A DNA stretch of 52,643 nucleotides, taken from assembly GCA_030536355.1 (NCBI GenBank), contig JAUNQD010000010.1, positions 1 through 52,643 on the forward strand, given 5' to 3'. The position numbers and the translations under genes were made by a program. Of this stretch, positions 37,037 through 44,858 are shown one piece after another. Source of the stretch: Bacillota bacterium (GTDB lineage Bacteria > Bacillota > Clostridia > Peptostreptococcales > Anaerovoracaceae). The notes under the pieces were generated by a model. That model saw only the letters and a list, made by a program, of their open reading frames with translations, did no database searches and had not been told where the DNA came from. Position 1 is the stretch's first letter. Every line of letters starts with the position of its first letter.

Positions 37037-38247
37037 CAGAAAACCTCTTCATACCCTGCCTGTTTCAATTTCTCTTTATGGACCATTTTATTTCCTGTCC
37101 GACCTTCTTCATATCTGAATAATGTATTTACACATATATTGCCGTCTTTCATTCCTTCAAGTTCGGCTATTTCCATTATCCTTCTTGTCCCGTCCCTCAT
37201 TCTGCTCATATGTATCATGATATCTATCCCCTCTGTGATTTGATTTCTTATCGCTTCTACAGGGAACTCCGCAGCCTGCATATACATAGCCTCAAGTCTC
37301 TTCAACATCCCTTCGATGCTGTTGGCATGACCGGTGCTTAGGCTGCCATCATGCCCTGTGTTCATGGCGTTGATCATATCCATCACCTCACTTCCCCTGA
37401 CTTCCCCTATAACGATCCTGTCAGGCCTCATTCTGAGGCTCGCCTTTACCAGCTGCGCCATATCCACTTGTCCTTTTCCCTTCACATTGGCACTTCTGCA
37501 CTCCAATCTGACTATGTTTTTCACTTGTTCTATCTGCAGTTCAGCCGAATCTTCGATCACTACTACTCTTTCCTGCTCTGGTATGGCCTGGGACAGAACA
37601 TTCAACAATGTCGTTTTTCCCGAAGAGGTCCCTCCGCAAACGAAGCAGTTATACCCTGCCTTGACTAGGATCTGCAAAGTCTCAGCTATCTCTTCGGTCA
37701 GTGTCTCATTATCAATAAGGTCTTTCATTTTCATTACTCTTTCTGGAAATTTTCTTATGGTAAGGATCGGTCCGTTCAATGCGATATTCCTGTAAACTGC
37801 ATTTACTCTTGATCCATCCGACAATCTGGCATCTACGATAGGATTCAGCTCGTTTATCTCTTTCCTTACTCGCGCTGATATCCTTCTTATCAACTCTTCC
37901 AAGTCTTCGGTAGTATCAAAACTTACCGGCAACCTTATGATCTTACCATGACGTTCCGCAAAGATATCATCTTTGCCATTTACCATTATTTCTGAAATAG
38001 ACTTATCTTCTATATACGGCTGCAAAATATCCATCTCCCTTCGGAGAGAAAGGAAGATGCGCTGGATCAGTGCAATATTTTCTCTATGGTTACAGCAATG
38101 GGATTTCTTTATGGTAAATACATACTCTTCGATTTTAGAAAGCACGTTTTCATCATTAAGGGATTGTTCTGTGTCAGTAATCAAAAGTCTTATATCGGAA
38201 ATGAAGCTCCGTATTTCGTCTTGTGTATAATTTTCCATAGATTCCAT
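37036..38247 (-). CDS. TadA/CpaF-type pilus assembly ATPase
   Basis: Secretion-superfamily ATPase powering pilus assembly, 403 residues. Motifs: ISEIMVNGKDDIF (typical CpaF), the Walker A GGTSSGKTTLLNVL, an Asp-box VVVIEDSAELQI, Walker B/His region RPDRIVIGEVRGSEVMDMI and TGHDGSLSTGHAN. The start at 38247 is chosen for AAAGGA 5 bp upstream. It is the first gene of the operon; CpaE/TadZ, CpaB and a TadV peptidase are not present nearby. Confidence 0.93.
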   Translation of the reverse strand: MESMENYTQDEIRSFISDIRLLITDTEQSLNDENVLSKIEEYVFTIKKSHCCNHRENIALIQRIFLSLRREMDILQPYIEDKSISEIMVNGKDDIFAERHGKIIRLPVSFDTTEDLEELIRRISARVRKEINELNPIVDARLSDGSRVNAVYRNIALNGPILTIRKFPERVMKMKDLIDNETLTEEIAETLQILVKAGYNCFVCGGTSSGKTTLLNVLSQAIPEQERVVVIEDSAELQIEQVKNIVRLECRSANVKGKGQVDMAQLVKASLRMRPDRIVIGEVRGSEVMDMINAMNTGHDGSLSTGHANSIEGMLKRLEAMYMQAAEFPVEAIRNQITEGIDIMIHMSRMRDGTRRIMEIAELEGMKDGNICVNTLFRYEEGRTGNKMVHKEKLKQAGYEEVF

Positions 38248-38265
38248 TTTCTTCCTTTCAAAGCA

Positions 38266-38294
38266 ATAATAAAACACCTGTAAAATTTTTACAA
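38266..38294 (-). promoter_or_regulatory. Candidate promoter of the Tad-type operon, inside a terminator hairpin
   Basis: Minus strand: -35 TTGTAA (38289-38294), 17-bp spacer, -10 TATTAT (38266-38271). The -35 and spacer are formed by the hairpin that ends the upstream operon. Initiation near 38259 would give a leader of only about 12 nt, just enough for the AAAGGA site. Confidence 0.5.
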
Positions 38295-38301
38295 GTGTTT
38301 T
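38271..38301 (-). terminator. Terminator of the corrinoid methyltransferase operon
   Basis: Arms of 15 nt, AAAACACCTGTAAAA and its complement with one mismatch, ending in TTTT on the minus strand. It lies 22 bp after the last gene of the methyltransferase operon and immediately before tadA. Confidence 0.75.
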
Positions 38302-38303
38302 CG

Positions 38304-38320
38304 TTCGACAAATTTCGACA
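38304..38320 (-). promoter_or_regulatory. Tandem Spo0A-type boxes upstream of the Tad-type operon
   Basis: On the minus strand TGTCGAA occurs twice (38320-38314 and 38310-38304) separated by ATT. This gives the exact 10-bp repeat with which a Spo0A dimer contacts DNA in Bacillus. The boxes end 9 bp upstream of the candidate -35 element, roughly -45 to -61. The sequence match is perfect; control by Spo0A is inference. Confidence 0.65.
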
Positions 38321-38322
38321 AA

Positions 38323-39012
38323 CTATCTGGTTATGTCTCTGTTCTTACAATACCTGCATCCATCCAGTCTTCCGAAGCACTCACTGCAGGCCATCGGAGG
38401 AAGAACACTTTCATTGTTAGTCACCAGGTATATGGCAGCTATACTTTTTAACGGCACCATTATGCCTGACTCTCTGACCTCTACTCCTATGAGGCTCATA
38501 TCGAGTATTGCAGCGAATTTATGAGTATCCGACGAAGGCATCCCGTAATATCCCGGTCCGAATGGATCTGATAAAAATCCGTCATCAGCAAGATCCGACT
38601 TCAGCTGTTCTTCAAGCAGCACTTTGACACCGTCAGCAAAAGCCGTCCCCCAAGTATCCATATATACCTGTTGTCTTGCCCTTGTTGCCTCTTTCATAAA
38701 CCAATCCCCCGCCGTTACGACGCACATATATACATCGAGGACATCTTCATCCGATATGCGAGAAAAACCGTTACATGTGATCTCCACATCTCCGACAACT
38801 ACTTTACCCTTACTATATGCATCCTTTCCCAGGCGACTGTATACGGCCTTCATCTCCACTTCAGGTTTTTCATCAGAAAGCACACTAAGAGCCTCGTCCA
38901 TCATCTTCTGATAGCGAGGCTTGCTCATGTCGAATCCGCACGACGTTATGAAAAAATCTTCAGCATAGCTCATGACCTGAGCCTTTGCATAAGAGAAAAC
39001 CTTATTCTTCAT
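38323..39012 (-). CDS. MetH-activation-domain-like protein of a corrinoid system
   Basis: A 229-residue cytoplasmic protein. The centre contains DPFGPGYYGMPSSDTHKFAA and LIGVEVRESGIMVPLKSIAAI, matching the pattern of the SAM-binding activation domain of cobalamin-dependent methionine synthase (SPGYGD ... IGVxLTES ... MxPxKS). The C-terminus adds a cysteine cluster CSECFGRLDGCRYC that could hold a metal centre. The gene follows an MtaA-like methyltransferase by 9 bp. Plausibly it reactivates or reads out the oxidised corrinoid protein in place of RamA, but this is inferred. Confidence 0.65.
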   Translation of the reverse strand: MKNKVFSYAKAQVMSYAEDFFITSCGFDMSKPRYQKMMDEALSVLSDEKPEVEMKAVYSRLGKDAYSKGKVVVGDVEITCNGFSRISDEDVLDVYMCVVTAGDWFMKEATRARQQVYMDTWGTAFADGVKVLLEEQLKSDLADDGFLSDPFGPGYYGMPSSDTHKFAAILDMSLIGVEVRESGIMVPLKSIAAIYLVTNNESVLPPMACSECFGRLDGCRYCKNRDITR

Positions 39013-39021
39013 CTTACCGCC

Positions 39022-40026
39022 TTATTTATTATAGAATTCTTCCACTGCCGCAAAGAACGCATCGATGTTTTCCCACTTAGCTCCCGGAGGGATATCACAT
39101 CCTGAAGATATCAGGAAGTTCTCGTACCCGCAGCACTGCTCCATAAGCATAAGAGTCGCTTCTCTCATGGATTCAGGAGTACCGTTGGTGAATTGTTCGG
39201 CAGGATCGATATTGCCCATTGCCAGCAGGTCAGAAGGCCACTCTTCCATAAATGCTGCCATATCGATAGCATTGCCGAAGTGGTATGCATCGCAGCCGTT
39301 TCCTGCTATTGACTCTATCATCTTAGGTGTATAATTACCGCAGTTATGGTACATCACCAGAAAATCCTCTGATTTGAGAGCTTCTGCTATCTCTTTCACG
39401 TACGGTGCCGAGAATTTAGCTTCAAGTCTCGGGGAAAGAAGTCCTGAAAGCGGTTCTGCCATAACGATACCGTGCGCACCAATTTCCTTGTACGCCTTCG
39501 CATACTCTATAAGAAAATCCGTAGCCTTTCTAAGAACTGTATGCAAAAGTTCAGGCTTTTTCTTGCAGTAGAGCATGGCTTTGTTCACATCCACAAGTCT
39601 TCCTGCAAGAGAGAAAGGTCCGATGATACCTGCAAAAACAGGACGGTCATCTATAAGCTCAAGCGCTTTCTTCATACCTTCAAGATAAATGCTTATTCGT
39701 CCCGCTTCAAGTCCGGGTACCTGCAAAGCTTCAGCCGCTTCTTCGTCCGGCACCAAAGTACCGATGACTGTTGGCACCTCGTCTTCAGTTACTTTGATAT
39801 CTGCTCCGAAAGCTTCTGCTTCCAGCGAAAGGTCCATATAGCTTACTGCTGCCAGCGAATCCACTCTGTCAGCTATGGCTTTCATACCCTTCGCCTGATT
39901 GTCACTGTCTGAAATCAGTTCTTTCACCGTGATGTCCATCAGCTGAACACACGGGAATGTAAGTATCGGGAATGGTTTTTTAACAGGAGATGCTTTCACA
40001 TCATCCAGCCATTTATGCATATTCAT
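39022..40026 (-). CDS. MtaA/MtbA-type (uroporphyrinogen decarboxylase fold) methyltransferase
   Basis: A 334-residue URO-D superfamily protein. The zinc-binding pattern of methylcobamide methyltransferases is present: HNCGN (HxC, about 230) and a distal Cys in SSGCDIPPGA (about 312). FAGIIGPFSLAGRLVD and DAYHFGNAIDM are family segments. Such enzymes move the methyl group from a methyl-corrinoid protein to an acceptor thiol or tetrahydrofolate; in a bacterium the acceptor is not certain. The ATG at 40026 is chosen because TGAGG lies 7 bp upstream. It sits 25 bp after mttB. Confidence 0.85.
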   Translation of the reverse strand: MNMHKWLDDVKASPVKKPFPILTFPCVQLMDITVKELISDSDNQAKGMKAIADRVDSLAAVSYMDLSLEAEAFGADIKVTEDEVPTVIGTLVPDEEAAEALQVPGLEAGRISIYLEGMKKALELIDDRPVFAGIIGPFSLAGRLVDVNKAMLYCKKKPELLHTVLRKATDFLIEYAKAYKEIGAHGIVMAEPLSGLLSPRLEAKFSAPYVKEIAEALKSEDFLVMYHNCGNYTPKMIESIAGNGCDAYHFGNAIDMAAFMEEWPSDLLAMGNIDPAEQFTNGTPESMREATLMLMEQCCGYENFLISSGCDIPPGAKWENIDAFFAAVEEFYNK

Positions 40027-40051
40027 ATCAAACCTCATCATATCTTATTTC

Positions 40052-41488
40052 TTACAGCTTAGCTGCTGCTTCTGCCATGATTTCTCTTATCAGCTTCTCA
40101 GTATTAGCATCCAGAGGACATACAGGGTCTGCTGCTAAGATAGCTGCCGCCCTTTCATGAGCGTAATCCTTCATGTCCTTGCTGCCTGCGGCTTTCCAAG
40201 TATCGTAAGTATCTCCCGGTATCAGCTTGGAGTTATAGAACTCGTCTGATCTGAAAGCTTTTCTTGTGGACTTCTGTTTCAGGAAATGTCCGCCCTGGGC
40301 CACTGCCTTGATATCTTCGAAATAATCTTTGTCATCGCATACATCGATGCCTTGATGCATCCTCATACAATGTTCAAAAATTTCCGCATCTATTATCATC
40401 TGCTCCAGTGACAATGTCATACTTCCTTCGATAAGGCCGATGCCCTGGATTATATCTACATCGTTATGAGTGAGCGGTACTGTCGTCAGAACTTTCTCCA
40501 TTGCCGCCTGCATTCCCACGCTATTGGCATCAGAAAGACATCCTGCCGCCATAGTAGGCAGTCCATAGTATTTACCCATCTGTACCATCGCTGCCATCAT
40601 CAGCTCTGTTTCAACTGCACCTTCCAGGAAAGCTCCTGTCTTGAGGTTAATCCTGCCGAGAGCAGATCCATAAATGAGCGGTGTTCCCGGTGTTGTCAGC
40701 TGATAGATCACCAGTGAGCTGAGACTTTCTGCGTTAGCGAGGGCCACATTGGAATAGAGACTAGCAGGTCCTGTGCTTCCGCATGCAGGCATTGGGTACA
40801 GAAGTACCGGTGCCTTGTACTTAGTCAGTGCCATAGTTCCTTCAAGCATTTCCTTGTCGTGACAGAGCGGTGCTACCGTACAATATGTCGCTGAATATAT
40901 CTTTCTCTCGATAACATCCTCTTCAGTACCTCCCAGCACTGCCTTCAGGATTTCAATGATATATGGCAGTTCATCCTCGCGCTGGACCTCATCCTGAACA
41001 TGCTTACAAGTATTTATCAGTGATGTTGCTGTTGCCCATACGCCTGCTGCCCTGCTGTTAGGAGTATCTTCAGGATGGATACATGACCAAAGCACTTTAG
41101 CCTGTGGTATCGCATCGAACACCTTGCCTACATCTGCCAGATCCTGCAGTGTTCCAAGCCTCTTTTCTCCCGTATTGAAATCGATGACATTTGATCCGCA
41201 GCCGTCCATATTCAGCACTGTTCTTGTCGTCGGAAGCCACAAGTCATGTTCTCTGTTTCTTGCCCCAAGCAAAAATTCCTTAGGGGCAGTCTTAAATGCT
41301 GAATCGACCATCGCCTCAGTGATATATGCTACCTGTTTGTCATGATCTACCTTGGCTCCGCCTGCTTCCAATATACCCAGTGCCTTTTCACTAGGCACTT
41401 TCACACCTACTTCTTCCAGTATCCTGATACTGTCCTTATGTATCCTCTTTATTTCTTCCGGACTTAAAACCGGTGAATTCATTATCAT
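40052..41488 (-). CDS. MttB-family methyltransferase (non-pyrrolysine)
   Basis: A 478-residue member of the trimethylamine methyltransferase superfamily. It is open without an in-frame amber codon, so it belongs to the non-pyrrolysine branch. Characterised members of that branch demethylate quaternary amines such as glycine betaine, carnitine or proline betaine. Visible features: the N-terminal LSPEEIKRIHKDSIRILEEVGV, DGCGSNVIDF, and the segment AAGCLSDANSVGMQAAMEK in the region that contains pyrrolysine in MttB. An AGGAGGTAAG site precedes the ATG. It is followed by its methyl-acceptor partners; the substrate is unknown. Confidence 0.9.
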   Translation of the reverse strand: MIMNSPVLSPEEIKRIHKDSIRILEEVGVKVPSEKALGILEAGGAKVDHDKQVAYITEAMVDSAFKTAPKEFLLGARNREHDLWLPTTRTVLNMDGCGSNVIDFNTGEKRLGTLQDLADVGKVFDAIPQAKVLWSCIHPEDTPNSRAAGVWATATSLINTCKHVQDEVQREDELPYIIEILKAVLGGTEEDVIERKIYSATYCTVAPLCHDKEMLEGTMALTKYKAPVLLYPMPACGSTGPASLYSNVALANAESLSSLVIYQLTTPGTPLIYGSALGRINLKTGAFLEGAVETELMMAAMVQMGKYYGLPTMAAGCLSDANSVGMQAAMEKVLTTVPLTHNDVDIIQGIGLIEGSMTLSLEQMIIDAEIFEHCMRMHQGIDVCDDKDYFEDIKAVAQGGHFLKQKSTRKAFRSDEFYNSKLIPGDTYDTWKAAGSKDMKDYAHERAAAILAADPVCPLDANTEKLIREIMAEAAAKL

Positions 41489-41520
41489 TTCTTACCTCCT
41501 ATGCAAAGGGCACTCTTTCT

Positions 41521-42162
41521 CTATGCCAAAAGTGTCTGCGCCAGTTTGACTGCCGCGATGGCGTTATCTGAATATCCATCTGCTGTGATCTTATCAGCCC
41601 ATGCCTGGTTCACAGGTGCCCCGCCGATGATCACTTTCACATCATCTCTAAGTCCTTCAGCCTTCAGCATTTCTATGATATTTCCCTGTTCTTCCATAGT
41701 TGTGGTAAGCAGTGCAGACAAGCCTAAAACATCAGGATCGATTTCCTTGACTTTGGCGATGACATCTTCGTTAAGTACATTAGTTCCCAGGTCATACACT
41801 TCGAATCCCGATGCAGTCATCATAGCGCCTACTATTGTCTTTCCTATGTCGTGGACATCTCCCTGAACTGTCACGAGGGCCACCTTAGCAGCTGCGCCCT
41901 TCTGTGCATTAGGGTCGTTCTTCATTGCCTCATCAAGAACTTCCAAAGCGCACTTCATGGCATCTGCGGAACATACAAGATCAGGTAAGAAGTATTCTTC
42001 GTCTTCATACAGCTGTCCTGCTTCCTGGATGCCGGCTAAGAATCCTTCATCCATTACTTTCTGCAGTTCAAGACCTTCTTCAAGAGCCTGCTCAGCCAGT
42101 CTTACCGCTTCCTCTTCATCTCCATCAAGTACAGCTTCTTTCATCAGTTCATAGATATCCAT
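41521..42162 (-). CDS. Corrinoid (methyl-accepting) protein, MttC/MtbC family
   Basis: A 213-residue cobalamin carrier: an N-terminal helical cap (about 1-85) and a B12-binding Rossmann domain with the base-off signature DVHDIGKTIVGAMM (DxHxxG), GLSALLTT (SxL) and IIGGAP (GG). It accepts the methyl group from the MttB homologue and passes it to the MtaA-like enzyme. The ATG at 42162 has AAAGGA upstream; an ATG six codons earlier overlaps another such site. It is the first gene of the operon, with a small GCCGA/TCGGC hairpin (42186-42202) in the leader. Confidence 0.93.
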   Translation of the reverse strand: MDIYELMKEAVLDGDEEEAVRLAEQALEEGLELQKVMDEGFLAGIQEAGQLYEDEEYFLPDLVCSADAMKCALEVLDEAMKNDPNAQKGAAAKVALVTVQGDVHDIGKTIVGAMMTASGFEVYDLGTNVLNEDVIAKVKEIDPDVLGLSALLTTTMEEQGNIIEMLKAEGLRDDVKVIIGGAPVNQAWADKITADGYSDNAIAAVKLAQTLLA

Positions 42163-42332
42163 TTTTATATTTCCTTTCATCCTTTGCCGAGTTTATGTCG
42201 GCTGTTTTCCTTATAATATGATTATATTTTAAATATCGAGCGCCGTTTATCGGGATAACATTTTGTTGATTTAAGGGTAATATTTTGATATCATCTGTTT
42301 AAGATAATCCATTGCAGATCGGAGCTTAAGAA

Positions 42333-43286
42333 ATGCAGTACATAGAAAAAATAGGATATAAGACAAGCGCAGGAATAAAAGCAAAAGTTGAAAGCATGGA
42401 GTATTACCCTTTTCATCTCCATGACGATGCCATAGAAATAATCTGCGTCCTCAACGGTACCGTAAAAATCTCAGACTCTGCTGCAAGCTATACCCTTAAA
42501 TACGGTGACGTGCATATTTTCAATAAAAACGACCCCCATAAAATAGATTCCGACGACCCTGATAATATCCTGCTAACGATACAGATAGATTGTCCTCATT
42601 ATATGCGTCATTTCGATGAACTCGATGATGCCTATTTCATATGCGACACTTATGCAGAGCGAGATCTATACGCCGTGGATATAAAGCATTTAAGGTTTCA
42701 GCTTGCGAGGATCTATCGCGAATACTCAGGGAATTACTCTGACATACTGCTTGAAGACATGACCAAAGAACTGCTCCGACTGTTACTTTCCCAATTCCGT
42801 CAATATGTATATAAGTCAGACGAAAACAGGGCTGCCAATATCGTTCGCCTTCAGAACATAGACCATATTTATAAGAATTATGATAGGATGTACAGGATCG
42901 TTGATTTCGTATACACTAACTTCCGCAAGAAGCTTTATCTTAAGGATATCGCTGAACGCGAATTTTTGAGCGAAGAACATATTTCCAGAGACTTGAAGGA
43001 AACTCTTGGGCTTTCCTTCACACAGCTCATATCCCTCACACGCTGCGAAGAGGCGGCAAGGCAGTTGTCCTCTACTAAAAGAACTGTAGATCAGATAGCC
43101 CAAGATGTGGGCTTTGCGAACCGCAAACATCTGACTACCCAGTTCAAACGCTGGTATCAGCAGACACCTTCAGAATACAGAACCAGCATATTAAAAGACC
43201 TGAGTTCAGACTCAAAAGTCAGACTCAGGCCATTTGATTATGACTATTCTAATGTGCTGTTAGATATGTATCTTGATGAAGGGTGA
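42333..43286 (+). CDS. AraC-family transcription regulator with cupin sensor
   Basis: A 317-residue DNA-binding regulator. The N-terminal half is a cupin-like ligand domain (YYPFHLHDDAIEIICVLNG, GDVHIFNKNDPH), and residues about 195-290 form the double helix-turn-helix AraC domain (YLKDIAEREFLSEEHISRDL ... TVDQIAQDVGFANRKHLTTQ is split here as LKDIAEREFLSEEHISRD and IAQDVGFANRKHLTTQFK). It diverges from the methyltransferase operon over 170 bp, the usual geometry for a substrate-responsive activator. That operon has a TATAAT element but no recognisable -35, consistent with activator dependence. Confidence 0.88.
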   Translation: MQYIEKIGYKTSAGIKAKVESMEYYPFHLHDDAIEIICVLNGTVKISDSAASYTLKYGDVHIFNKNDPHKIDSDDPDNILLTIQIDCPHYMRHFDELDDAYFICDTYAERDLYAVDIKHLRFQLARIYREYSGNYSDILLEDMTKELLRLLLSQFRQYVYKSDENRAANIVRLQNIDHIYKNYDRMYRIVDFVYTNFRKKLYLKDIAEREFLSEEHISRDLKETLGLSFTQLISLTRCEEAARQLSSTKRTVDQIAQDVGFANRKHLTTQFKRWYQQTPSEYRTSILKDLSSDSKVRLRPFDYDYSNVLLDMYLDEG

Positions 43287-43301
43287 GATGATCTCACCCT
43301 T
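43279..43301. terminator. Terminator overlapping the AraC gene stop
   Basis: AAGGGTGAG / CTCACCCTT stem with a 5-nt loop and TTTT, overlapping the last codons of the regulator gene. It faces the toxin-antitoxin pair from the other side. Confidence 0.8.
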
Positions 43302-43305
43302 TTGT

Positions 43306-43515
43306 TTATTTCCATTCCATTTGTAGTTTTCTCTCATTTACCACACAATCTGTTAAATACATATTAATAAGTGTCTGATATGGGATTCCCGAGTTCTCAG
43401 ACTGCTGTTTAAAGTAGTCTACTACCTCCGTATTCAAATTGATGGTAATTTGCTTCTTCTCTTTTAGGATATATGGATTTTTTCTAGCGTTGCTGAAATC
43501 GTATTCTTCTCTCAT
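43306..43515 (-). CDS. brnA: BrnA-family antitoxin (ribbon-helix-helix)
   Basis: A 69-residue DNA-binding antitoxin. The basic strand KKQITINLNTEVVDYFKQQ followed by SGIPYQTLINMYL is the ribbon-helix-helix pattern; the opening DFSNARKNPY is typical of BrnA. It neutralises BrnT by complex formation, and the complex usually represses the operon. A GGGAGG site lies 8 bp upstream, and the gene begins 12 bp after the toxin stop. Confidence 0.85.
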   Translation of the reverse strand: MREEYDFSNARKNPYILKEKKQITINLNTEVVDYFKQQSENSGIPYQTLINMYLTDCVVNERKLQMEWK

Positions 43516-43527
43516 TCCTATACCTCC

Positions 43528-43815
43528 CTAAATATTGTAATACTGTTTGGTTTCAGTTTTGGTTGCTTTTCTGGCAGAAATTATTCTAATGACCGTCTCT
43601 GAAATTCGATAACAATGGCAAACAACTAAAAGATTTGCTCTGCTGCTTTCCCCTAAAATAATGAATCTCTCTTCATTTTCAGAGTGATCAGGATCATTGA
43701 TTACCAAAGCTTCCTCATCATAAAATACTGTTTTCGCTTCTTCAAACGAAACTTTATGTTTACTTTTATTTATTCTATTCTTATTCTCATCCCATTCAAA
43801 CTTTAATAGTTCCAA
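43528..43815 (-). CDS. brnT: BrnT-family ribonuclease toxin
   Basis: A 95-residue RelE-fold toxin. Signature segments: KFEWDENKNRINKSKHKVSF, FEEAKTVFYDEEAL, ERFIILGES, VVCHCYR and the C-terminal IRIISARKATK. These cover the RNase core. Translation appears to start at a TTG (43815) preceded by a GGGGGG run; no ATG is available at the expected N-terminus. A weak start may help keep toxin levels low (inference). Toxin-first order matches BrnTA systems. Confidence 0.87.
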   Translation of the reverse strand: MELLKFEWDENKNRINKSKHKVSFEEAKTVFYDEEALVINDPDHSENEERFIILGESSRANLLVVCHCYRISETVIRIISARKATKTETKQYYNI

Positions 43816-43851
43816 AATTTCGTCCCCCCTTCATATAATTATGTCAATACA

Positions 43852-44733
43852 TTAATTCTCTTTCACTACCCGTATGAACTCCTTCATGATAGGATTGATT
43901 AGGCGATGTCGGCTACATAAGTAATACGAGTACATATCTATATCTATGTCCTCAGTTTTGATTTCTGCCAGCTGACCTCGTTTGATCTGTTTTTTTGCCA
44001 TGAATTCAGGGATATATGATATCCCGTATCCATCAAGAAGCATATTTATTATCGCTCCCGGCGATCCCATCTCGATGACAGGCTCCGGCTCTATGCCTCG
44101 CTTTCTCAATTCTTTTTCAAGCAAAGCGCAGTATCCTATGTCTCTGTCAGAAGTTATATATTGGTTTGATACCACTTCTTCAAGAGTCATGTTGCTTTTT
44201 TCTAACAAAGGATTTCCCGGATGTGTTACGAAGATCACAGGTTCACGCTTTTTGGATACTGTGAGAAACTCGGGATACGCGTTTTCTTCATCCATGCATA
44301 CGAGAAAATCTATCTCGCCTCTTGCCAGCTTCTGCGTCGTATCTTCAGGATAATCAGATATCTTGACGATAACATTGACATTGGGATGCAGTTCTTTGAA
44401 TTTAAGTATGATTTCCGGAAGCACGCCCATAGCATATGACGATCCTGCACAGATACGGATCTCTCCACGCAGTTCACCATCAGTCTTCACACTGTTTTTC
44501 GCCTCTTCTTCTGCCTTGAGCATATTATATGCGTAAGGGAGGAATGCTTTTCCTTCTTGAGTAAGGCATATCTTCTTTCCCATTCTGTCAAACAAAAGTA
44601 CGCCCAGTTCTTTTTCCAAAGATTTTATCTGAGCAGTGACAGCTGCTTGTGAATAACCCATACTTTCCGCAGCTTTTGTAAAATTATTGAATTCAACCAC
44701 CTTGATAAAAGCGGCAACATTCTTATTTTCCAT
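43852..44733 (-). CDS. LysR-family transcription regulator
   Basis: A 293-residue regulator with the N-terminal winged helix (FIKVVEFNNFTKAAESMGYS, QAAVTAQIKSLEKELGVLLF) and a periplasmic-binding-like effector domain. It diverges from a ygjV-type gene over 125 bp containing a palindrome of LysR-operator type. The effector cannot be deduced. Confidence 0.9.
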   Translation of the reverse strand: MENKNVAAFIKVVEFNNFTKAAESMGYSQAAVTAQIKSLEKELGVLLFDRMGKKICLTQEGKAFLPYAYNMLKAEEEAKNSVKTDGELRGEIRICAGSSYAMGVLPEIILKFKELHPNVNVIVKISDYPEDTTQKLARGEIDFLVCMDEENAYPEFLTVSKKREPVIFVTHPGNPLLEKSNMTLEEVVSNQYITSDRDIGYCALLEKELRKRGIEPEPVIEMGSPGAIINMLLDGYGISYIPEFMAKKQIKRGQLAEIKTEDIDIDMYSYYLCSRHRLINPIMKEFIRVVKEN

Positions 44734-44752
44734 GATGTGCGCCCTTTGTCTA

Positions 44753-44773
44753 TCAATAAATATTTTTTATTGA
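44753..44773. promoter_or_regulatory. Palindrome in the LysR-ygjV intergenic region
   Basis: TCAATAAA (44753-44760) and its exact complement (44766-44773) with a 5-bp centre. It contains a T-N11-A arrangement compatible with LysR-type operators and lies 20 bp before the LysR start, suited to autoregulation. Confidence 0.5.
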
Positions 44774-44858
44774 GATAATAAAAATCATTAGTTTTACAAA
44801 TTAATCATATACTGATACCTTTATAATTGCAAGAGTTTATATTGGAGGTGCAGTAAGT

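Noticed and set aside
40052..41488. Possible pyrrolysine-containing MttB
   Set aside because: The frame is continuous at normal family length without an in-frame TAG, and no pyl genes are in the window; it belongs to the non-pyrrolysine branch.
42163..42332. Cobalamin riboswitch before the corrinoid operon
   Set aside because: The gap is short and contains only a 5-bp hairpin; no B12-box-like conserved sequence was seen.
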